A stretch of DNA of 64,000 nucleotides from a virus. The stretch spans positions 43,345-107,344 of the IMG/VR virus record IMGVR_UViG_3300028394_000049, one strand, 5' to 3'. Position 1 is the stretch's first letter; every line of letters begins with the position of its first letter. The notes beneath the pieces were generated by a model. The model did no database searches. It was not told where the DNA came from and saw nothing but the letters and a program-made list of their open reading frames with translations. Positions 8,196-16,720 of this stretch are shown one piece after another. Both the position numbers and the translations under genes were made by a program.

Positions 8196-9386
8196 ATGTT
8201 AACATTCAAAACCTATTTAACGGAAGAAGCCGAAGAATCTTCCCAACTTAAACATATTCATCATGCTGAAGATAGGCCGTTGATGCATGGCCATGCTGGT
8301 TTTGAACACGCATATGGTGCTTTACAAAAAGCTCACGAACACATTAAGGCTGGTCAAAAAAGTTCCAACCTGACGATGAAATATGATGGTTCTCCATCAA
8401 TCGTTTTTGGTCATCATCCAAAAACCGGTAAATTCTTTGTTGCAACCAAATCAGCGTTCAATAAAAACCCAAAAATTAATTATACAGAAAAAGATGTTGA
8501 AAAGAATCACGGACATGCTCCTGGTCTTGCCAAAACTCTTAAACATGCTCTTAAACACTTACCAAAAGTGTCACCCAAATCTGGTGTTTATCAGGGTGAT
8601 TTGATGCATCACGCAGAAACAAAAACGCTTCACGAAGAATATATTGCGGAAGCAAAAGGTGACGTTTCGTTTACACCAAATACAATCACCTATACTGCTA
8701 AAGGTGAAAATGCAAAAAAAATTAAAAGATCAAAAGTTGGTGTTGTCGTACATCACAAGTATGATGATGAATTAAAACATGCTTCACCTCATGTTGATCA
8801 CCAGAATTTCAAAGAACATCCTGATGTTCATATTCATGGTGCAGAACATGACACAAGCAAAGTAAAACATTCAGCTGCCAACGAATCTGGTTTTAATAAA
8901 CATATGGCTGCAGCCAAAGAGATTCATGACACCCATGGACATAAGATGTATGATGCCGTTCACCCAAAACACTCTGGTGAACATGGACACTTATCTACCT
9001 ATATCAATAAGACTGTAAGAACCGATGAAGTTCCTTCTGTTAAAGGATTCAAAGAACATTTGAAATCTGAACACGATAAACAAGCTGCAAAAGTTAAAAC
9101 TGAAAAATCTAAAGCTGAAAAAACAAAAGAAGGTGAATCACAAATTGCTCATGTTGAAAAACACAAAGCGCAGTATGGCAATTTGTTGAGTATGCATCAC
9201 CATCTACACCAAGCAAAGAATCATTTGGTTAAATCATTAGAAACACATGAAGGTGATTATGAGCACCACATCGAAGGTAAGAAATCCAAGCCAGAAGGCT
9301 TTGTTGTACACCATGATAATGAACCAACTAAACTAGTTAATCGTGCAGAATTTGCCAAACAAAATCTGTTAAAGGTTAGGAAATGA
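8196..9386 (+). CDS. Ligase-like nucleotidyltransferase-fold protein with capsid-targeting-like N-terminus
   Basis: 396 residues. LTMKYDGSPSIVFG at 60-73 contains KYDG, the K-x-D-G motif I of ATP/NAD-dependent DNA and RNA ligases, where the Lys is adenylated. FFVATKSAF follows, and GVYQGDLMH near residue 134 fits a ligase motif III position. The rest is very rich in His and Lys with long helices (AAKVKTEKSKAEKTKE). From memory, homologues in marine T4-like phages are annotated only as conserved. The N-terminus MLTFKTYLTEEAEE resembles the T4 internal-protein targeting peptide. It is first behind the late promoter. Ligase activity is unproven. Confidence 0.6.
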   Translation: MLTFKTYLTEEAEESSQLKHIHHAEDRPLMHGHAGFEHAYGALQKAHEHIKAGQKSSNLTMKYDGSPSIVFGHHPKTGKFFVATKSAFNKNPKINYTEKDVEKNHGHAPGLAKTLKHALKHLPKVSPKSGVYQGDLMHHAETKTLHEEYIAEAKGDVSFTPNTITYTAKGENAKKIKRSKVGVVVHHKYDDELKHASPHVDHQNFKEHPDVHIHGAEHDTSKVKHSAANESGFNKHMAAAKEIHDTHGHKMYDAVHPKHSGEHGHLSTYINKTVRTDEVPSVKGFKEHLKSEHDKQAAKVKTEKSKAEKTKEGESQIAHVEKHKAQYGNLLSMHHHLHQAKNHLVKSLETHEGDYEHHIEGKKSKPEGFVVHHDNEPTKLVNRAEFAKQNLLKVRK

Positions 9387-11209
9387 AATCTTTTTTAGAT
9401 TTAATTAAAGAACAAGAAGAATATGAGAAACATCATGTGATAACCTTTGGTCGCATGAATCCGCCTACGACCGGTCATTTAAAATTAATTAATAAAGTTA
9501 AAGAGATTGCCAAAAAACACAAGGCATCATATGAAATTATCGTTTCTCATTCTCAAGACAGTAAGAAAAATCCATTAAGTTCTGAACAAAAAGTTAAACA
9601 TTTAACTAGGTACATGGCTTCTCCAAAAATAGAAGAAGCTGTTTCCATCAAATCGTCAGTACATAAAATTGCATCTAAACCAAAAATTACTGCTGCATCA
9701 AAAGAAAAACCAACTATATTACATCACGCAGTAGCATCATATAAGAATGGAGTAACGCATCTCCACGTTGTTGTTGGATCGGATCGTGTTAAGGAAATGC
9801 ATGATCTATTACATAAGTATAATGGCGTTAAAGCTGGTCATGGAGAATACCACTTTAAAAGTATAAAAATTCACTCAGCAGGTCATCGTGATCCTGATGC
9901 TGAAGGTACAGAGGGTATGTCCGGAAGTAAGATGCGTGAACATGCCAAAAATAAAGACTTTAAAGAATTTAGAAAAGGCGTTCCTTCCCATGTGTCGGAT
10001 GAACATGCCAAAGAATTGATGCATGATACACGCAAAGGTATGGGTTTACATGAGAGCCATTATCATGGAATGTTCAAAGCTGTTTTTGTAACTGGTGGTC
10101 CTGGCTCTGGAAAAGATGTTGTTATTCGTGAATCTATTCCACTATCAAACGCAGTTGAAATAAATTCAGTACAGGCTTTTGAATATCTTGCAGACAAACA
10201 TACTTTGTCACAAAGAACTTCTGATTTTCGTAGAGAATCGATTCGTAACCGTGGTCCATTAATTATCAACGGACCAGCAGATGATATCGAAAGAATTTCT
10301 CACATTAAAGAAGAACTAGAAGATTTAGGTTACGATACACTTATGGTGTTTGTTAACACAACGGATGAAGCCAGTAAAGAAAGAAATTCTAGACTAAAAA
10401 GAATGATGAGTGAGTCCATTAGACATGATAAATGGATAAAATCTCAGGAAAACAAAGATTTTTTCCTCGAAAGGTTCTCATTCTTCAAAGAAATCGATAA
10501 CAATCAAACAATACAACAGATTGAAGAAGATATTACTGACACATATCAATTTATAAATAGGTTCATAAATGATCAATTCTATAGTGATATAGCTACAGAT
10601 TGGTTTACAAGACGTAATAAATCAAATATATTTGAGGATAAAAATGTTAAAAGCTATAGTCAATTTTCTAAAATTAAAACCTCGGGTAACCGAGCAGAAG
10701 GACCTAGTGATATCCCAGCCGACAATCGAGCAGGAGCCACAGACACCGGTGACGACATCCGTGGAAACACCTTCCCAAGAAAAAACACAAACAAAACCTA
10801 CACGTTCAAAACCTACAGCGAAGAAAACAACCCCAAGCTCACCATCAACCCGAGCCCCAAGGAAACAAACTTCTCCAAGGACAAAGAAAAAAGTAGATTA
10901 AAGAATAAAAGATTCTCTGATTCTCCTACACAAAATCAGAGAATGAGAAATGCAACAGGTATAGGTCCAGAATTTGATACTCGCCAGCAGGGAACAGTAT
11001 ATCCCATGTCCGGTCTAGGCGATGTGACTTACCGAGAGCAAAAAGAAATTATTAGTTTTAGGAAATTTAGAGAAGCGATTGATGATCCAGGAGCTGTTGA
11101 CATGGGAGTTGGTGGAACACTTAATGGATCAACAAATAAAGAGCCTATGCAAACTTATAAAGACTCGGATAGAAATATTAACATTCAAATCAAAAAGAAA
11201 AAGAAATAA
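9383..11209 (+). CDS. Fusion: NMNAT/cytidylyltransferase-like domain, P-loop kinase-like domain, conserved tail
   Basis: 608 residues, ATGA-coupled to the gene upstream. Domain 1 (about 15-200): FGRMNPPTTGHLKLI carries the T-x-G-H nucleotidyltransferase signature, and GMSGSKMREH matches the ISSTxxR-like C-terminal motif of NMNAT-type enzymes. Domain 2 (about 230-390): VTGGPGSGKDVV is a Walker A loop (238-245). Domain 3 is a polar tail ending in MSGLGDVTYREQKE and a lysine run. NMNAT makes NAD from NMN and ATP; the P-loop part could be a kinase. The N-terminus MKSFLDLIKEQEE resembles a capsid-targeting peptide. A second frame at 10644-10901 lies inside the tail. Confidence 0.72.
   Translation: MKSFLDLIKEQEEYEKHHVITFGRMNPPTTGHLKLINKVKEIAKKHKASYEIIVSHSQDSKKNPLSSEQKVKHLTRYMASPKIEEAVSIKSSVHKIASKPKITAASKEKPTILHHAVASYKNGVTHLHVVVGSDRVKEMHDLLHKYNGVKAGHGEYHFKSIKIHSAGHRDPDAEGTEGMSGSKMREHAKNKDFKEFRKGVPSHVSDEHAKELMHDTRKGMGLHESHYHGMFKAVFVTGGPGSGKDVVIRESIPLSNAVEINSVQAFEYLADKHTLSQRTSDFRRESIRNRGPLIINGPADDIERISHIKEELEDLGYDTLMVFVNTTDEASKERNSRLKRMMSESIRHDKWIKSQENKDFFLERFSFFKEIDNNQTIQQIEEDITDTYQFINRFINDQFYSDIATDWFTRRNKSNIFEDKNVKSYSQFSKIKTSGNRAEGPSDIPADNRAGATDTGDDIRGNTFPRKNTNKTYTFKTYSEENNPKLTINPSPKETNFSKDKEKSRLKNKRFSDSPTQNQRMRNATGIGPEFDTRQQGTVYPMSGLGDVTYREQKEIISFRKFREAIDDPGAVDMGVGGTLNGSTNKEPMQTYKDSDRNINIQIKKKKK
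10552..10559 (+). promoter_or_regulatory. Internal late-promoter-like octamer (TATAAATA)
   Basis: Perfect TATAAATA followed by G inside the kinase-like domain, where the host frame reads INRF. It lies 84 bases before the ATG of the nested frame at 10644, a distance like that of the 8130 promoter. It may be coincidental because the codons are AT-rich. Confidence 0.25.
10644..10901 (+). CDS. Possible overlapping gene nested in the NMNAT/kinase fusion
   Basis: An 85-codon frame, +1 relative to the gene around it, with ATG preceded by GAGGA at good ribosome-site spacing. The peptide starts with a short hydrophobic stretch (MLKAIVNFLKLKP) and continues as a Pro/Thr/Ser/Lys-rich basic tail ending TRAPRKQTSPRTKKKVD. 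This stretch has higher GC than its flanks, which fits dual coding. Against it, the host frame here is rich in Asn, Lys, Thr and Pro codons, which by themselves avoid stops in +1. Function unknown; a small basic DNA-binding or head peptide is conceivable. Confidence 0.35.
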   Translation: MLKAIVNFLKLKPRVTEQKDLVISQPTIEQEPQTPVTTSVETPSQEKTQTKPTRSKPTAKKTTPSSPSTRAPRKQTSPRTKKKVD

Positions 11210-11221
11210 CGGGAGAAAATT

Positions 11222-13171
11222 ATGTTTGTCAAAAACACCAAAATCGAATCTATTGCTGAAGCAGTTAAACAAGTTGTTGAAGCTTCACCTGTAAAAATTC
11301 CTACTCCAACAGGAACAAGAGTTCTTGGTACAAGTTATGGAAATTCTGCAAAGACCCATCGTGATCAAATATCTGATCCTTTTGCTGCTGTTAAAGGTCC
11401 AGGTAAAAAAGATTTGGAAAATATTGAGAAACCAAAGAAAAAACAAGAGAGTTTTTCTGCCTTCACAAACAAATTGCTCAATAGTTTAGAAGAAGATAAA
11501 CAAATTCAGAAACAGATTGATGAAGTTCTTAAAAAAGATGCATCAGCTGGTGATTGGATTCACGATTTTGTACATTCAGACAATCCTAAATTTGCAGGTA
11601 AATCTAAAGCCGAGCGCAAGAAAATGGCTCTTGGTGCCTACTATGCAAAACAAAATGAAGAAGTTGAGCAATTTGACGAAGCCACAATGACACATATTAC
11701 TCTTGGTAAAAAAGTCAAAAATGATGATGGTGGCCATAACCAAGACGTTCATTACAAAGGTAAAAAAATAGGTTCTATCGAATCCTATAAACATAGAACA
11801 GGTTTACGTTATGGTGGCAAACATGATGCGACCGGCGATATGGAGGCAGGTTCTAGAAGTCCAGAAGAAGCAATCCATTTTGTTAGAACTTCACACGCTG
11901 ACCATTTAAAAAGCATGAAAGAAGAAGTTGAGCAATTTGACGAAGCAGCCAAGCCTAACGAACTTCATGTAGTCGATGATGGCGTCGGCAGGTATAAAGT
12001 CCGTGCCGTTGGATCTAACCACGCTCACGATATCAAGGTTGGTGAACATCTAACCAATAAACATCTGGATGATTTCCACGATAAGGGTGTTAGGGTGATG
12101 ATTCATGATTATTTTGATGATTCCGCCGAACGGTTGAAACATAAACAGGTTGGTGAAGCCAAAAAAGAATCTAAAAAAGATTTTGATGACCGCCAGAAAA
12201 GATTGGCTGCAGCTAGTAGTGAAACTGCAAAAGATCCAGAGCGTTTAAAAAAATTATCGAAGATTCCTGGTTATACTGCTGCAATGGATTTGGCTAAAAA
12301 AACAACAAAAGAAGAAGTTGAGCAGATCGATGAGATCGGTAATACACCAGCCGGTCAAAAAGCACTTCAAGCAGTAAATGCTAGAGGCACCAAAGCAATG
12401 GATACTTGGAATAAAAAACCAGAAAGTGGTTATAGTTCTGTACCTAAAAAGACCACACGACAATTTGCGGGGGCAATGAATGCCGACCGTAGACAGCGTG
12501 GATTTGGAATTGATGCCAGCGCCAAAGGTCGAGCTCAAAGACAGATTGATTATGCAAAAAGGATGCGTGGTGAGGAAGTTGAACAGGTTGATGAAGCAGT
12601 AACACGTAAACACTTCCAACAAGTTGCAGATTTAATTAAAGCACATGATAATCCAGGTAAACGTAAAGAGTTAGCACAACATCATGCTGAAATCTTTAAA
12701 CAACAAAATCCACGTTTTGACCATGGAAAATTCATGAAAGCTTGTAATGTAAATGAATGGAAAGAAGAAGTTGAACAACAAGACGAAGCTTTGATTGGTA
12801 ATCAGAAAAAAATTGATAAGAATCACAATGGTAAAATTGATGCACAAGATTTTAAGATTCTTCGTGGCAAAAAAGTTGATGAAGTTTTAAACCCTTCAAA
12901 TAAAACTATTGACACATTAGCGGGTCGTAGTAAAAAAGTTCCTGCTGAAGCCAAGTTGGATAATAGCCACACTTCAGCAAAAACTCAATTAAAAACTGAA
13001 GCAAAAACTCCAGAACATGACGATGTGCCTTTTGATCCTCCATACAGAAGAACATCCGATGACGATACAGTAACAGACAAGTCTGGTGCAAAGCATACAC
13101 CAATGTCCCGTGCTAAACACTTGGCTCAAACGGCATTACAACGTGTAAAGAGTGACCTAAAGGCAAAATAA
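11222..13171 (+). CDS. Modular scaffold-like or internal head protein with EEVEQxDE linkers
   Basis: 649 residues with AGGAG-like sites before the ATG. Five linkers of the form E-E-V-E-Q-x-D-E fall at about residues 147, 235, 364, 452 and 515, separating unrelated small modules: one with GDWIHDFVHSDNPKF, one with YKGKKIGSIESYK, a Lys/Arg-rich helix, a Gly/Arg-rich module, TRKHFQQVADLIKAHDNPG, and IDKNHNGKIDAQDF, an EF-hand-like calcium loop. Highly charged and without hydrophobic core blocks. The linkers resemble prohead-protease sites (hydrophobic-x-E before a small residue), so a core/scaffold protein cut into peptides is plausible. It sits in the late block next to structural genes. Confidence 0.65.
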   Translation: MFVKNTKIESIAEAVKQVVEASPVKIPTPTGTRVLGTSYGNSAKTHRDQISDPFAAVKGPGKKDLENIEKPKKKQESFSAFTNKLLNSLEEDKQIQKQIDEVLKKDASAGDWIHDFVHSDNPKFAGKSKAERKKMALGAYYAKQNEEVEQFDEATMTHITLGKKVKNDDGGHNQDVHYKGKKIGSIESYKHRTGLRYGGKHDATGDMEAGSRSPEEAIHFVRTSHADHLKSMKEEVEQFDEAAKPNELHVVDDGVGRYKVRAVGSNHAHDIKVGEHLTNKHLDDFHDKGVRVMIHDYFDDSAERLKHKQVGEAKKESKKDFDDRQKRLAAASSETAKDPERLKKLSKIPGYTAAMDLAKKTTKEEVEQIDEIGNTPAGQKALQAVNARGTKAMDTWNKKPESGYSSVPKKTTRQFAGAMNADRRQRGFGIDASAKGRAQRQIDYAKRMRGEEVEQVDEAVTRKHFQQVADLIKAHDNPGKRKELAQHHAEIFKQQNPRFDHGKFMKACNVNEWKEEVEQQDEALIGNQKKIDKNHNGKIDAQDFKILRGKKVDEVLNPSNKTIDTLAGRSKKVPAEAKLDNSHTSAKTQLKTEAKTPEHDDVPFDPPYRRTSDDDTVTDKSGAKHTPMSRAKHLAQTALQRVKSDLKAK

Positions 13172-14532
13172 TGTATAATACTGCCAAAAAACTTAAAGAG
13201 ATTGTCAAGGGACCTGCACCAAAATCAACTTTTGGTACAGACCCTAGAGATCCTTGGTCAGCTAAAGCCGGTATTACTGAAGGCGCCTTAGAACAATATT
13301 TGATGTCAAGAGGAATTAATCCAAACTTTGTTTCTAAAGATACTAAAATCTCTCATGCAAAATCATCATCTTTCCTGAAATGGAAACGTGATCATATGGT
13401 GGAAGAAACTGATAAAAAAGACACAGTAGTTTTGGACATTCCTCTTTTAATTCGTGTTCTAGAATTGGCCAGAGAAGATATTAAAACTGACATGGACTTA
13501 CACCGTGTAGTTGAGAAACTAATCTCAATACGTACTAAGGGTGTGTTGACCATGGACGATTACAATACTATTGCTGACATCAAAGAGAATCACATTGCAA
13601 TCGCTATGGGTAAGATGTTAGATGATGAAGGAAGTATGGTTCTTGATCAGATGGATCAATTGGAACGTGCTATCACAATGATTCGCAACCATATTGGCAA
13701 AGACTATGAGAAACAACTTCCAGCATGGGTTCAGTCCAAGATAACACTTGCAACAGATTATGTTGATACTGTTGGTAACTATTTGTCTACCAAAAATGAA
13801 GAAGTGGTTTCAGAAGTTAGTTCTGAACTATTGGATCGTTACAAAGAGAAAGCCAAGAAGTCTGCTGATGAGTTGACAGCTAAAGGCCAACATAAAAAGT
13901 CCACAGACCGTTGGATGAATGTTATGAAGGCAACTGGTAAACAAATTGAAAAAACTACCGGAAACATTAGAAAAGCTTTAAACAAAGAAGATAAGTTTCA
14001 AGATACCTATGCAGCTACACAGACAGTAGGTCCAGAAGTTGAAAGTGCTGATAATAATTCAAATAAAATGTCCAAATCAGCAAAAATTATCAAATCTTTA
14101 TATAAAAATAAAGGTGTGGAGGAAGGCTTGAAATCTATGTATCACAATGCTGTTGCTAAACATTATGGTCGTAAAGCAGACGATGCGTTTGACAATGGCG
14201 ATGAGGAGGGCTTCAAAAAGTCTATGGACAAAAACATCAGCCATAAACTGAAAGCAGGCGAAAAGATTCCTCAAGTCCGCGATCCTAAAAAGTTTCAGCA
14301 AGGCATGGCGGAAGATATGTATGATACCGAAAAAGAAGATAAGTCGGTCGCATCGTATGGTAGACCACCAAAAATGTCATCGATAAATCCAAATAAAAAT
14401 ATTGGTGACAAAGCTCAGGCTGCAGCAGTTTTAACTGGTGGAAAAACTTTGACAGGAAAAACCAGAGATACGTTAGAGATTGATCCTATAATGCGAAAAG
14501 CAGGACCTTTGGATCAGAATAAAAAAATATAA
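13171..14532 (+). CDS. Virion-associated protein, probably head or core
   Basis: 453 residues, starting at the last base of the upstream stop. An N-terminal basic segment with FGTDPRDPWSAKAGI is followed by GALEQYLMSRGINPNFVS and a helical domain ending LPAWVQSKITLATDYVDT, a stretch I associate with structural proteins of marine T4-like phages. The C-terminal 150 residues are Lys/Asp-rich with HYGRKADDAFDNGDEEGF, then a Gly/Thr tail with DTLEIDPIMRK. No enzyme motif. Position between the modular protein and a Thr/Asn-rich virion protein supports a particle role. Confidence 0.6.
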   Translation: MYNTAKKLKEIVKGPAPKSTFGTDPRDPWSAKAGITEGALEQYLMSRGINPNFVSKDTKISHAKSSSFLKWKRDHMVEETDKKDTVVLDIPLLIRVLELAREDIKTDMDLHRVVEKLISIRTKGVLTMDDYNTIADIKENHIAIAMGKMLDDEGSMVLDQMDQLERAITMIRNHIGKDYEKQLPAWVQSKITLATDYVDTVGNYLSTKNEEVVSEVSSELLDRYKEKAKKSADELTAKGQHKKSTDRWMNVMKATGKQIEKTTGNIRKALNKEDKFQDTYAATQTVGPEVESADNNSNKMSKSAKIIKSLYKNKGVEEGLKSMYHNAVAKHYGRKADDAFDNGDEEGFKKSMDKNISHKLKAGEKIPQVRDPKKFQQGMAEDMYDTEKEDKSVASYGRPPKMSSINPNKNIGDKAQAAAVLTGGKTLTGKTRDTLEIDPIMRKAGPLDQNKKI

Positions 14533-14533
14533 A

Positions 14534-14541
14534 CATAAATA
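14534..14541 (+). promoter_or_regulatory. Possible late promoter (CATAAATA)
   Basis: One mismatch from TATAAATA, followed by G as at 8130, and 34 bases upstream of the ATG at 14575. AAGGAG lies just before that ATG, giving a strong ribosome site. A dedicated late promoter would suit an abundant virion protein that ends at its own terminator. Confidence 0.45.
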
Positions 14542-14574
14542 GTACCATAACCAGAGGTTAACAAGGAGATTAAA

Positions 14575-15231
14575 ATGCCATCATGGGGAAATACAGATTC
14601 GGCGAATAACAAACCACATTTCTCATCATTGAGAGAAGTTGTTCCTGTTACATCGCTAGTAACAGCAAACGCAACGACTGGTGGTAACACAATCGTGTTC
14701 ACTTCCAATGCAAACTTTTCAGTATTAACAACTGGAATGTTTGTTTACTCAGCCGATGCCAACAATGCAGTTTCACGTAACCAAAAAGATTTATCTATTT
14801 TGGATGGAAATGAAGCAGCATTTTGGAAATCAAATAACACAATCGCTAGAATTGATACTGCAAACTCATTAATTCAGATTAGAAACGTTGTAATGGGAAC
14901 ACTTGCAACCGGTTCAACTGTTTGGGTTGGTAATAACATTTCTTATCAAGCCACTTCAGATGAAGCTGGTTTTGGTGCTGCAAACGATGTTATTTTAGTT
15001 ACAGCAACTCGGATGGCCAACACACAAGGCACAACTGGTGCTGGTGGTTCAAATGTATCAAACACCAAACTAGGTAGTGTAAATGCAGGTTGGAACCGTA
15101 TCACTCAGAAAATTAACAATGACGGTACAGTTCGTTTCTTAAAAGAAACATTGGTTGCTCTTGCTAATCCAGTAGCTTCCAATACAAGTTCTGCTAATAC
15201 TAGTGCTAACGCTATTTTTGGTGGTCTATAA
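14575..15231 (+). CDS. Virion surface or decoration-type structural protein
   Basis: 218 residues, Thr/Asn/Ala/Gly-rich, nearly without Cys and low in charge, with beta-strand periodicity (GNTIVFTSNANFSVLTTGMF; ASTVWVGNN-like strands). Such composition is typical of capsid decoration or fibre proteins. The C-terminus NDGTVRFLKETLVALANP followed by a Ser/Asn/Ala tail is, from memory, common in marine T4-like phages. It has its own promoter-like octamer, a strong ribosome site and a terminator, suggesting high late expression. Exact virion location unknown. Confidence 0.65.
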   Translation: MPSWGNTDSANNKPHFSSLREVVPVTSLVTANATTGGNTIVFTSNANFSVLTTGMFVYSADANNAVSRNQKDLSILDGNEAAFWKSNNTIARIDTANSLIQIRNVVMGTLATGSTVWVGNNISYQATSDEAGFGAANDVILVTATRMANTQGTTGAGGSNVSNTKLGSVNAGWNRITQKINNDGTVRFLKETLVALANPVASNTSSANTSANAIFGGL

Positions 15232-15244
15232 TTCACTATAAAGT

Positions 15245-15277
15245 AACCTTGCGGATTAAACTCCGCAAGGTTTTTTT
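15245..15277 (+). terminator. Rho-independent terminator
   Basis: CCTTGCGGA pairs with TCCGCAAGG (9 bp) across a 6-base loop, followed by seven T. AA before the stem can pair with the first two T. It lies 14 bases after the stop of the decoration-like protein and ends the late structural unit. Confidence 0.9.
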
Positions 15278-15297
15278 GAAACATAATAATAAAAATA

Positions 15298-15684
15298 ATG
15301 ATTGATGATTTGAATGAAGAAAATTTCATGATATATGCAATGAAGTGTTATAATTCACCTCATTGTATTATGTCTGAATTTGAAGGTGATATCAAAAGAA
15401 CAAAATATTTAAAGAGATTGTTCCGTAGATATAAAATCACCAAATCTCTAAAAGAGAGATTAATACTTAATCACATTATTTTATTGAATAATGTTTTTGG
15501 TCCGTTGGCGACATCGAGAATATTATTCTATAAAACCGATGAAAGAGACTACGATATACTTAAAACGTTTTTGTCGTACCTTGATATTATGCCGGAAGAA
15601 ATTAAGGGTATTAGAGGTATGAATTTGCATACATCCAGTATTCCTTTAGAACCTAATGTTGTAGAAATATTAAGACGCATATGA
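15298..15684 (+). CDS. Conserved T4-like phage protein, unknown function
   Basis: 128 residues. It opens MIDDLNEENFMIYAMKCYNS and has a basic segment RTKYLKRLFRRYK, then LKERLILNHIILLNNVFGP and KTFLSYLDIMPEEI. I have seen this arrangement in many marine T4-like phages beside late genes, always without a function. Mostly alpha-helical by composition. ATGA-coupled to the next gene. Confidence 0.65.
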   Translation: MIDDLNEENFMIYAMKCYNSPHCIMSEFEGDIKRTKYLKRLFRRYKITKSLKERLILNHIILLNNVFGPLATSRILFYKTDERDYDILKTFLSYLDIMPEEIKGIRGMNLHTSSIPLEPNVVEILRRI

Positions 15685-16124
15685 AAACCTTTAGACAATT
15701 CATCAATGAAAACTCTTATTGTGTTACAGCTTTAGAAAAAGGCTTAAAACAATTAGATAAACATGATTATGATTCAATTAATAAATTGATGATGGATATA
15801 TCTAAAAAAAACAACACTACCGGTAAAGATTTACACAACGATTTTGTATCCAAACACGGCAAAACTCCCGATGAATGGATTAAACAAGGTTTGAAAGAAG
15901 ATTTAAGAAAATGGTTTAAACAAAAGTGGGTTCGCATGGACACCAAAGGTAATATTAAAGGTGATTGTGCTAGAGAACCCGGTGAAGGTAAACCAAAATG
16001 TCTACCTCAAGCAAAAGCTCAGGCTATCGGTAAAGATGCTCGTGCTTCTGCTGCTCAAAGAAAACGTAGGGAAGATCCAAATCCAGAACGCCGTGGCGCA
16101 CCAATCAATGTTAGAACCAAATGA
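15681..16124 (+). CDS. Basic protein with capsid-targeting-like N-terminus
   Basis: 147 residues. It starts MKTFRQFINENS, close to the T4 internal-protein targeting peptide (MKTYQEFIAE-like). A helical middle is followed by a conserved-looking basic tail: WFKQKWVRMDTKGNIKG, CAREPGEGKPKCLPQAKA and RRKREDPNPERRG-like sequence rich in Arg, Lys and Pro. That tail suits nucleic-acid binding. An internal head protein injected with the DNA is my best reading. ATGA-coupled to the next gene, which has a related N-terminus and a similar basic tail. Confidence 0.6.
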   Translation: MKTFRQFINENSYCVTALEKGLKQLDKHDYDSINKLMMDISKKNNTTGKDLHNDFVSKHGKTPDEWIKQGLKEDLRKWFKQKWVRMDTKGNIKGDCAREPGEGKPKCLPQAKAQAIGKDARASAAQRKRREDPNPERRGAPINVRTK

Positions 16125-16720
16125 AAACTTTTAAAGAATTCCAAGACCATTTGTTTGAAAAAAATGTTCCAACCAGTCCAGAAAAGTGGGCTGCTGCAAA
16201 AGCTGCAGCTAAATCTAAATTTGCTGTTTATCCTTCTGCTTATGCGAACGGATGGGCTTCGAAGAAATATAAATCTATGGGTGGTGGATGGAAAAGTGTT
16301 AGTGAGGAATTTGAACAATCTGTATTGATAGATTTGGAAGAATTATTTGATTCTATTGAAGATATCGTTGAACATGTTGCCGAAAGACATGGAATGGATT
16401 CAGAAATGTTGTGGGAAGAACTCGAATCTATAACTGACGAAGAATTAATAGAAGCTACCGCAGCATGGCAAAGATCAGCAGGTAAAGACCCTAAGGGTGG
16501 ATTGAACCGTAAAGGAATTGCTTCTTATCGTAGAGAACATCCAGGTTCTAAGTTATCTATGGCTGTTACAACAAAACCATCAAAATTAAAACCTGGATCG
16601 AAGGCTGCTAAACGTAGAAAATCTTTCTGCGCTCGTATGGGCGGAATGCAAGGTGCGATGAAGAAACCAAATGGCAAACCAACCCGCAAAGCATTAGCTT
16701 TAAGGAAGTGGAACTGTTAA
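16121..16720 (+). CDS. Basic protein with capsid-targeting-like N-terminus
   Basis: 199 residues starting MKTFKEFQDHLFEKN. Next comes VPTSPEKWAAAKAAAKSKF and VYPSAYANGWASKKYK, a short domain recurring in phage proteins, then an acidic helix (about 65-110) and a basic tail with GKDPKGGLNRKGIASYRR, SKLKPGSKAAKRRKSFCAR and GKPTRKALALRKWNC. Acidic and basic halves suggest protein-protein plus DNA contacts. Probably an internal virion protein, by analogy and position. The next ATG overlaps its stop. Confidence 0.6.
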   Translation: MKTFKEFQDHLFEKNVPTSPEKWAAAKAAAKSKFAVYPSAYANGWASKKYKSMGGGWKSVSEEFEQSVLIDLEELFDSIEDIVEHVAERHGMDSEMLWEELESITDEELIEATAAWQRSAGKDPKGGLNRKGIASYRREHPGSKLSMAVTTKPSKLKPGSKAAKRRKSFCARMGGMQGAMKKPNGKPTRKALALRKWNC

